Shown: piece after piece, positions 55,756 through 64,000 of the stretch
Numbering within the stretch: position 1 is the first letter of the stretch
How the letters are laid out: every line of letters starts with the position of its first letter
From: Ophthalmolycus amberensis
Taxonomy: Eukaryota > Chordata > Actinopteri > Perciformes > Zoarcidae
Direction of reading: 5' to 3'
DNA length: 64,000 nt
Assembly: GCA_024529925.1 (NCBI GenBank)
Contig: JAFEUB010001591.1
Span: 156,501-220,500 of the forward strand
Position numbers and translations under genes: made by a program
Notes under the pieces: model-generated
Told to the model about the DNA's origin: nothing
The model's input: the letters and a program-made list of their open reading frames with translations, nothing else
The model's database searches: none

Positions 55756-57464
55756 GATTTAAAGATAAAATGGATTACTTTTTATCTGAATTTCCAGCTT
55801 TTATTTAGGACGCAGGAACAAGTAGTCAGAGTTCAGTTCAAGGGTGATAAGTTATATCTGTCTATTCAAGCTTTAATTGATAGTGTTTTTGTCGCAGTGT
55901 GTATGTTTTTACAGTTAAAAATGCTTACGAGTTTTATTTCATACAGGTACAAGTGTGCACAGAGCGCGCCGGTCACCTTCCAGTAGAGCAACAGAAATCC
56001 AGATTAATAAAAATGACACGATTGTCCTAAAACCTACAGCTCAAACCTGGCTGCTCTGTACTCTGCTTCAAATCTAAACCTAACCCGTGGTCTTTATTTC
56101 GACATTGCAAGCTGATACAGGTGCTGCACGGAGCGCCGCTCACACAACACCGGAGGCTTGTTAAACATTGAGTAAGTGAAAGTAACGACGAGGTGTTACA
56201 GTGAATATAACGTGGGTCATGTTGGATTAACTGCTGGGAAACACAAAGATCATGTCGAGAATATCTGTCGTGTTTTTCTATTTTGTGTGATATTGACGAC
56301 GACGCTCTCAGGTTTTTATAGTTTCATTTATAATCCTAGTTATTCAAACTTTTAAAGGTTCTCATTGATTTGATTTTCATGTATATGAGACCAGGCAGTT
56401 AAATAGAATTCATCAAAGCACAATCTGCCGCTGTTCAAACATCACATGCTGTTTACAAATCATCCTGTGTTCAACAGTGTTTTTTAAACATATTAATATT
56501 ATAAAGTCAGCCATGTTTATCCAGAAATGATGAATTCTTCAGTATTGCAAGTGCAATATGCACTAAGGCCTTAACATAATATCAGAGGGTGCACCTTTTA
56601 ATCCTCATGAGGCAACTGCTTTAGATATTGTTGTTGGACAAGAGACAATTATTTCAAAATGTCAACTTTTCAAGAAAGGAAAAAAAAGTATCCAGTTGGA
56701 GCGAGTTTTCTTTGCTTGTTTTGGGGTATTTTTGCCACATTTTAAATCAGATCGCAGTACAGTAAACATTTTACAGTGGAGATTAAATGTATTTTAACTT
56801 GGAAAATATCCTCCACAAAAACTGTTTCATTCAAAGCAACATTCATTTTCTCTTGAGCTCTTACATCTCTCAGTGTGTCCATTTATATAACGAGCATTCA
56901 AAGGACTGAGAGGCATGTTTGTGTCATTATCTCGTTATTGAATTGCAATTTGTAATTGAAAGGATTTTAAAACCTCTTAAACACTAGCCCTATTTGTAGG
57001 CCTCTGCTCAAAATAGCATACCCATACTAAGGAGACCACAGTTCTGTAACTACAAGGTCTATTTTAATAATTTTTGAGGCTATAATCAGATCACAACACT
57101 GGGGAGATTGTTCAGTGGGTAATATTGCGTATATGTTGCTGGTTAATATAGTAAATGAAGACATTACACAGCTCAAATTGAAAATATTCAGGTTCGCCTG
57201 AAAAAAAAGCACTTTCATTGATATTGTGTTTTTGAAATAATGCAGCAGCTCCCTAAAAGCTCTCCCAAATCACAACTGATCAGTAGTTGCTGAATAAAGG
57301 TTAAAGTGGGATAAAGTGAAGAATAAGAGGCTTTAGTACAGAGAGTCACGTGAGGTCGTCATTTTCGAACCAGCTGTTGCAGCTCTTACATTGTACTTTT
57401 ATATACTATATAACTATATATTTCACTTTTTTATCACTCATATTATTCAATACATCCAAATACA

Positions 57465-57497
57465 GATGTTAGGAATCATTTTGAGATTCCTAACATC
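57465..57497. repeat. perfect 13-bp-arm hairpin
   Basis: GATGTTAGGAATC and its exact reverse complement with a 7-base spacer. Confidence 0.9.
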
Positions 57498-58669
57498 ATC
57501 AGAGTATGTTTCTGGCTGTCATCCATAGGATTTTCTCAGTTCATTTGTGTCTATGGGGCTCCAGGTCAGCCTATGATTGGTCGATCTCAGTCATTGAGCC
57601 GGCATTCGACACGTCAGAGTCTCAGGAAGGCGGGTGTAGAAGCGGGTGTTGATTGACAGAACTTTCAGCGAGTAACGTTGCAAGAAGTGCCGCTTATCCC
57701 CGAGCGTAAAATTATATTGGCCGAAAGTCTGACCCCTGGCCCGAGGTGGGTTGACCCCCCTTCCACAGGAAACAGCTCGGAAGTAAACAGGAAGCACTTG
57801 GCGTCCATGACGGTGCCGCTAAAACGGATTATTTTCGATGTTTTTGTACTAATATTTCATAAAACGTCACACAAAACCAAGGATTTTTTCGGCTGAAGAC
57901 CAGCGCCATTGTACTCTTGACCACTCACAGCTTTCTACTGGTTCAACGGAGAGAAAAAACGAAGGTAGTTATGATTTCTGTGTCGCATGCTAATGCTAAT
58001 CGATGTACGGATTAGCCCGCTAGCTCTGAGCTAAGTGGTGCAAATATGGATTTAAAGCACACATTATGCAGATTTCTGGCCAGGATTTCGTCCTTTTATC
58101 ACACATTTTCTTGATGCTTCTATGAGTAGCATATAGTTGTGTTTGGAGTGTGTAAAAAGTGACTTCTATGATCGTGTTGCCCATACGTTGCCCATACGTC
58201 CGGTAAATGAAATATACACATGTACACTTCTGGCTATCAAAATGAGCAATTTCTGGACGCTACTTATGAGCCCCCTCCCCCCCAGAGCCCCCAAATTCGG
58301 GGGCGTGGTGCGAGGTTTTAAGCCTGATTACTCTTCCCCAGATGCATGTGCACAGTCTTGCATTTTCATATTCCTTTATATATATATATATAAAGGGCGA
58401 ATGTGGGTTTGTGAAAGTGAGTTCATGGTCCAATTAACTGAATTATATTCTGTGCCATGTGAAGATTACAGTGCACAATAATACATGTGTAGTGTAACGG
58501 TTGCACTCTGAATATGAACTACTCAGCGCTCGTCTTATTCTTTTTACAAGTTAAATATGAAGGATTAGGAGCTGATTCACAGAATACTGTAGTTTCTTAA
58601 CATAGTACTACAAAAACAGACCGTCCCTCTCCAGCAGAGGGCAGCCATCGCCCTTAATGTGAAGCGACA

Positions 58670-58760
58670 TTCAACCCCTATAAATAGGAACGCTGGGAGG
58701 CAGAGAGATCGTTGCTCTCTTTTCCTCTCTCGTCTTTTTGTCCAGAGGTTTTCTCTGCTC
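58670..58760 (+). promoter_or_regulatory. orphan TATA-type promoter-like stretch
   Basis: CCCCTATAAATAGGAACGC is followed about 30 bases later by a pyrimidine-rich CTCTCTTTTCCTCTC initiator-like tract. It looks like a core promoter but no coding sequence follows. It may be a repeat-borne promoter. Confidence 0.25.
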
Positions 58761-59529
58761 ATTCACTCATTTGTGCTCATCCACATTTACAGTGCGCGTA
58801 ACTGAAAGAGTCCTACATTTAAAAACACAAAACGCACGATAAAACAATATTTATACACAAATATGATTGTGTAAAAATCTAAATATGTTTTAGCACAAAT
58901 AGTGTGTGTTCTGTTCACTCATGAAAAAACGATGGCCGTTCATTCCCGGGACAAATGACTGCACTACACACGAGTATATAAATATATAAACATGTTGACT
59001 TGCATCAGTAAACATACCTACAGCATGATTTATGCAGGATGAGTGCTGTAACTTTAAATATCATCTTTTTCACTCATCACACCTTCACTCTCGCTCATTA
59101 TTTGCATATTCATATCTTATTTACTGCACCACTGATTAAGGTCATGTTTTCCAGTACTCCAGATTTGATCAACCTTTTTGGTGTTCTGTTATTATTTATA
59201 TCGTTTTATTAATTTACTGTTTTGTGTGCCATCAAATAAATGAAATCAACTTTTACTTCTTTCGGGTACTATTTACATTGTCGTATTGGTACTTTTACTT
59301 CAGTACTTCAGCACGTGTGTACGTTACTCGATATGTTACTGCAGGTGTTAAATGAAAGGAGTCAGAGAGAATCTTAATATTCATATCACCCTCTGAAAAA
59401 CCATGAAAATCTGAATAAATGTTTTCTTTTCTTTCATCCTGACTCAAACTAAACGTTTGTATACAGCCTGCATGTCTGCTTTCTCCCTGGAGTCACACAA
59501 CTTCAATCTTCATTCAATATGGATGGCGA

Positions 59530-59551
59530 CCCCCCCCCCCCCCCCCCCCCC
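59530..59551. repeat. 22-base C homopolymer
   Basis: Pure C run. Confidence 0.9.
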
Positions 59552-60440
59552 GAGCCCCTGAGCAACGCGTCGACTCGGACTGAGCGTTTGAAACATGCCC
59601 CCGTGTAGCGAGAGGCTCCCACACCAAATGCTCTGTTCTGCTGATGAGATAAAAACACACAGCGAGCCATAGATGAGCCTCTTGGTTTCTCCTGCTGTGA
59701 CATCGACACAACAGGGCCAGATAACGACCCGCCGGGTCACGAGTGTTTGGTGTGGGAGGGAAGAGAGGAAGTGTGACTGTACGGATGCAGGTTCGCTATA
59801 AATAGATCCAAACAACAGTGGGATCAATTAATCATGAGCTCTGGATACCCCCCCGGGGGGGTTCTTTGAAGCTAACTGAGGAAGCCAAGGGCAGGACTGA
59901 TGACAGGAGACACAGCGTCCCCCCCTTGAAGCTGCTGTGCTGTCTCTGAAATGCACAGTGGGGCTCTGGTAGACTTTTCTGCAGGCCGGTCTCTGTCCAA
60001 TGCAGGGAAATCATGTGTGCTGGAGTCTCGTTAAAAGTAGAAATAGATGTACGAAGCAGACAGTGTTCATTATATGTTTGTCCATGGACACACGGCACGG
60101 ATGTGTAGATGTACATGTCAGTCTTTTCTCTGCACACTATACCCCCAAAACTTTGAACTGGAATGCAAACATTTGCATAATATTTTTGTTATTTTCTCTT
60201 CGTGGAACATTACTGATGAAATCATATTTGTCTCGGAAGCTAATAAACAGAATTGTGTCTTTATTGTACTTGGGAAATAAGCTCAGAAAGGATGTAGGTT
60301 TGATTCCAGACGTGGAGGGGGGACAGTGGTGCTTTAGCGTATTGTGTATACGTATTATGTAAAATGTTTTTCATAGTCAAACAAACATAATTAGAAACCA
60401 AATACTATGTAAATTTCTCTGAGTGTGTATTTTAAGTCCT

Positions 60441-60950
60441 TGATAAGTTCTTGAGACCACTCGCTTGTTTGGTTTGTCGACTGATGTTTTGAAGCCTCGA
60501 GTTTGGTGATTTCGCCGTCGCCATCTTGGATTACGACCGTCGCCATGTTGTTGTTTTTGCAGCCAACGAACGGAAGTGACCATATTTGTAATGTGGAGGA
60601 GTGACGTAGAGACGCCCGCATCGCATATACGGCGTATACCTGTCAATCACTGTGTAGCCCCGCCCTAAAGCATACCCTGCTTTATGGTCTGTTTGACTCT
60701 AAATGGACCATAATGTACTAAATGAACATCACGCTGTATTGAAGAAGACTTGAAACTAGAGATTGAGACCATGAACTCATGTTTACAATGTTTACTGAGA
60801 TAATAAATCAAGAGAGAAGTAGAGTCATTTTCTCATAGACTTCTATACAACCAGAGGAGTCGCCCCCTGATGGTCATTAGAGAGAATGCAGTTTTAAGAC
60901 ACTTCCGCATCGGCTTCACTCGGCAGAACTGGAGGTGGCCGCCTGGTTAC
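60441..60950 (+). repeat. long dispersed teleost repeat
   Basis: GCCATGTTGTTGTTTTTGCA, ATACCTGTCAATCACTGTGT, GAAGACTTGAAACTAGAGAT, TCATAGACTTCTATACAACC and GTCGCCCCCTGATGGTCATT occur in the order I remember for an abundant percomorph repeat. No protein. Confidence 0.65.
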
Positions 60951-61643
60951 GATGGCCGTTCATTCTCGGGACAAATGACTCACTACACACAGGTATTTAG
61001 CTTTGATCGGCAGGGATGGAAACATGAAACCCAAGTGGCTCATTTTCACCCCTTTTCTGGTGCGACGCTAAGTGGTAGGAGATATAACTTCTGTGACTCT
61101 CAGCCAAAAATACCGTCCGTCTCCGTCCGAGCAGCGATCGAACATTCGTTCCCTATTAGTCTGCATCGAGTCTGAAAGAGAGACTGAATAAGTAACAGAT
61201 ATAAAAAACGAAGAAGTAACCACCGTGACATTTTAAACTAACAAAAAGGCATAATCGTCTCCGAGCAATGGGAAAGAACAGTAAAAACCTGCTTATATAT
61301 GCTAAATTTGGTTGAACAAGAATATATATATCATTAGATTTTGATTTAAATGTTGCAATGGTCTGATTGGTGCACGGACATATGCGATATCACCTGTTTT
61401 CAAAGAAGCCCCGCCCACTTCAAACCATTGAGAGGAGCCATAAGAAAGAAATAAAACTCAAGTGTCTCATGTGATGCAACCAAAACTCTTCAATCTTTGT
61501 CAGTGAACTCTGAGTCCATGAAGGATCCCGTCGCTCATTGTGATTGGGAAAACTGGTGTTCAGGGCCTTTAAGGGCCTATTCCATCTCAAAAGTCAGCTC
61601 GATTATTTTTGTTACTTGACATTAAAGGGTTCACCTGTGTTCT

Positions 61644-61685
61644 AGTTTATTAAAGGGGTCACCTGTGTGACCCCTTTAATAAACT
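61644..61685. repeat. perfect 19-bp-arm hairpin
   Basis: AGTTTATTAAAGGGGTCAC, a CTGT loop, then the exact reverse complement. With wobble pairs the stem extends to about 23. An imperfect copy of the arm lies just upstream (61623-61640). Confidence 0.95.
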
Positions 61686-61879
61686 GGAGCTTGTGAAACT
61701 GTGCCGGATGCAGAGACTCTCCTAGAGATCCAACTGTTTGACGGAAAACCACTCAAGTGCTTTCACAGATGAGACGGTCCGTGGCGACACCTTCAAATGA
61801 AGAATAGCTTTCCAGAACGACCCGTCTGCCGAGGGGGCGGAGCCAGAAGTCAAGTCACAGCGCCTTACTCCGATCTGTC

Positions 61880-62190
61880 ACGGGCCCCCATGAATATTCA
61901 TAAACTGCTCTTGTTTTACATTATTAACAGACTCATTCCACCCCGATGGTAAGATTTACGAGTGCTCGACATCCGGAGTTTGAATCCAGTCGCCATGGCG
62001 GTGTCGCATTAATTGAGAGGACGCTCCAGAAATGCGGTGATAAATAAAACACATCACGACTAAAGAGACGGGGCCTAATTAGCTTTCACTCCGCAGCTAC
62101 TTAGCAGCGCACTGCCGGGTATTAAGCCATGGCTAAATCTGAACACTCTTAATTAATTACCTAGGGCTTACTGAGCATTTAGTGCTGGCT
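61880..62190. other. conserved-looking non-coding block
   Basis: Dense AT cores (TGAATATTCATAA, GCATTAATTGAG, CCTAATTAGC, TTAATTAATTACC) embedded in non-repetitive DNA, typical of developmental enhancers. Texture only. Confidence 0.35.
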
Positions 62191-62424
62191 TTGTGTTATT
62201 TATTTGTTTTATTCCCCCCCACCCCCTCTTCAAGGACAGCCAGCTCTGTTGTTTCCCAACAGTGTGTGTGTGTGTGTGTGTGTGTGCTGTTTTATTCTCT
62301 CACTATGTGTGAGTGCACAGGAGAGGAAGAAGAAGATGCAGAGAAGCAGAGCGGGGGAAACTGGTCTTGACTCTGACTGTAAACTGCACATGAGCCGAGG
62401 TGGAAAGCTTGACATGCATAGCAA

Positions 62425-62455
62425 CAGTAACTATAGTTACTGTTATAACAGTAAC
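62425..62455. repeat. two overlapping palindromes
   Basis: CAGTAACTATAGTTACTG (62425-62442) and GTTACTGTTATAACAGTAAC (62436-62455) are each perfect palindromes and share seven bases. Confidence 0.9.
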
Positions 62456-63255
62456 AAAAGTCCCCTCATTAGAATAAGTGAAAGCTTTGAAACAATATTT
62501 ACAGGACATATTACTGAACAGCTAAATGAATAAACCCACGAACGCACACAGAGAGGAGGAAATGGTCTTTCACTCTGGAACATATTGAACAATGTATTTA
62601 TTAAACTCCATGATTTGATTTCTCTGAATGCTTTTGAATCCGTTTTGAAAGACAGAATAATTCTGGGTGTCGGTGCTTTCACTCATTTCGGATGCGTGGC
62701 TTGTACTGTACACGTCTTTGGGATGTTGTGTATTGTAGAATTTCCTGTTTTGTGTCTGTTTACAGTCACATGTTTGTATCTTGTGCTGCTGCTCTTGGCT
62801 AGAAAAACTGATTTTTTCTTTTCCTGTTTAAATAAAAGTTGAATAGAATTAAAAAATGGGGGGAAAAAGGAATACATGTTGTGTTTTCGATTTCTTTGAG
62901 GCGTGAGGTGACTCTGGAGGATTTGGGTGAGTGACATCAGCATTCCTCACTCCAGCACTCGTTTAGAGTCGCTCCTGAAGGATAATTTCATCTGCTACAC
63001 CACAAATACAATTACTCTCTCTGCGACCACTCCGAGCCGGCGCAAGGATGAAAGCTCTCGCTGTCAGACATCTCCGAGCTGTTAGGAAGACACACGGCAC
63101 ACAGGTGTTGCATATGCCTCTCTGACTGACGCGCTTGTATCTATCTGACCTTATAGTATCTTTTTAATCTCCTTAAGCATTGCGGGTGGAGAACAACACA
63201 TCTCTCAAATCAGCCCGAGCACGGAGGGATTCAATCAGGGCTGGAAGAAAGTACG

Positions 63256-63329
63256 CCGGTCTTTTACTTACTAGTACAACTAGGAATACACTGTAGTATT
63301 CCTAGTTGTACTAGTAAGTAAAAGACCGG
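63256..63329. repeat. perfect 34-bp-arm foldback
   Basis: Left arm 63256-63289 starts CCGGTCTTTTACTTACTAGT; a 6-base loop (ACTGTA); right arm 63296-63329 is its exact reverse complement. Outside the perfect arms, about ten further bases on each side still pair with two mismatches. The arm resembles the end of the AAGTAAAAGTACT-type fish repeat. Confidence 0.95.
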
Positions 63330-63479
63330 AGTATTTTCTTTACAGAAAGACAAAAGTCGTCTCTGTGCTTTATTCAACAGACACAATATAGAACTGTGTG
63401 CGTCTGCCTTTTAATCACTCCGCTGAACTAACTTGCTTTACTGCACCTCTGCCCACGGAGTCTCATCACATCTAATGAC

Positions 63480-63800
63480 TTTCAGTGTGCGATCTAATGG
63501 GATATATTCTCAGAGACCGCAGCCTCCAATCATTTACCTGAAATCATTCTTAATAATGCGCCATCAATTGGACCAACTATTGCAAAGTTAATCTCCGCTT
63601 TGTGTTGAGTGACAAAAGTTCAGAGCTTCACTGGTGAAGAAAAATCCTCTCCAATGGGTGATTATGTTGAATATTAATAATTGAGTCTATAGTGTACTGT
63701 CTAGCCTTCTATCCCTTTAACATCACATTTAATGCGTCTTATTACAGAGTCTCATGGACAGCTGCTGCCCGAGGCCATGTTCTCAAAAATAATTAGATGA
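63480..63800. other. conserved-looking non-coding block
   Basis: Non-repetitive DNA with cores such as CCAATCATTTACCTG, CATCAATTGGACC and CATTTAATGCGTC. Candidate enhancer. Texture only. Confidence 0.3.
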
Positions 63801-64000
63801 GATGCTTCTACTTTGAACTTTGGACAATCGTTGCATTCAAACTTTTTTAAAGAGGCTTTTATAACAAATATATAGAGATTTTATTTAACAAGATCACGAG
63901 AACAAGTGATCTCTCTTCTTCTGAGTAAGAAAACATAATGCAATTAATTTTATTCTTCCAGCAGACTTCTGGGAAAACCATACAATCGGCTTTATTCAAG

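Larger units (their letters stand above)
55756..64000. other. intergenic DNA right of ormdl3 (no gene seen)
   Basis: AT-rich, with dispersed repeats (about 57540-57800, 60441-60950), hairpins (57465, 61644, 62425, 63256), a 22-base C run (59530-59551), a TG repeat (62262-62287) and conserved-looking patches (about 61880-62190, 63480-63800). TATA-type words at 58679 and 59797 have no gene attached. No open frame resembles a protein. Confidence 0.6.

Overview
The window reads as percomorph-like teleost fish nuclear DNA. It has short exons with GT-AG introns, many CA/TA/GA microsatellites and long C/G homopolymers, a tRNA-derived SINE, and several dispersed elements that I recognise from memory as common in spiny-rayed fishes. 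Three protein-coding genes can be built exon by exon. All are vertebrate housekeeping or developmental genes. There is no sign of bacterial sequence, a viral genome, CRISPR or an operon.

Layout. (1) Positions 456-14055, plus strand: the 3' three quarters of nsf (N-ethylmaleimide-sensitive factor, the SNARE-disassembling AAA+ ATPase). Fifteen coding exons encode the last 572 residues, from the end of the N domain through D1 and D2 to the stop. Exons for about 173 N-terminal residues lie left of the window. (2) Positions 14056-17270: nsf 3' UTR and the gap between convergent genes, with a CpG-rich patch. (3) Positions 19429-39794, minus strand: complete wnt3, four coding exons, 355 residues. 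The first exon (39715-39794) is only 80 bases and is easily missed. Its 3' UTR opens with a 135-bp GA/CT tract touching the stop codon. (4) Positions 39795-49400: wnt3 upstream DNA and the shared intergenic space. (5) Positions about 49400-53030 and beyond, plus strand: complete ormdl3 (153 residues), with a non-coding first exon, a CpG-rich promoter and a long 3' UTR. (6) Positions about 55800-64000: no gene found; dispersed repeats, long perfect hairpins and blocks that look like conserved non-coding DNA.

The three products do not form one pathway. NSF recycles SNARE complexes, WNT3 is a secreted lipid-modified signal, and ORMDL3 restrains serine palmitoyltransferase in the ER. nsf and wnt3 face each other tail to tail, as in the human 17q21 NSF-WNT3 block. 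wnt3 and ormdl3 are head to head about 9.6 kb apart. That second adjacency is not the human arrangement.

I found no convincing new biological system. The most notable structures are a 34-bp-arm perfect foldback at 63256-63329; hairpins at 61644-61685 and in the ormdl3 3' UTR (53297-53322); nested transposable elements in an nsf intron; a Tc1/mariner relic split by another repeat and present twice in a wnt3 intron; and microsatellites abutting the wnt3 start and stop codons. Remarks on conservation or repeat family are from memory, without database searches.
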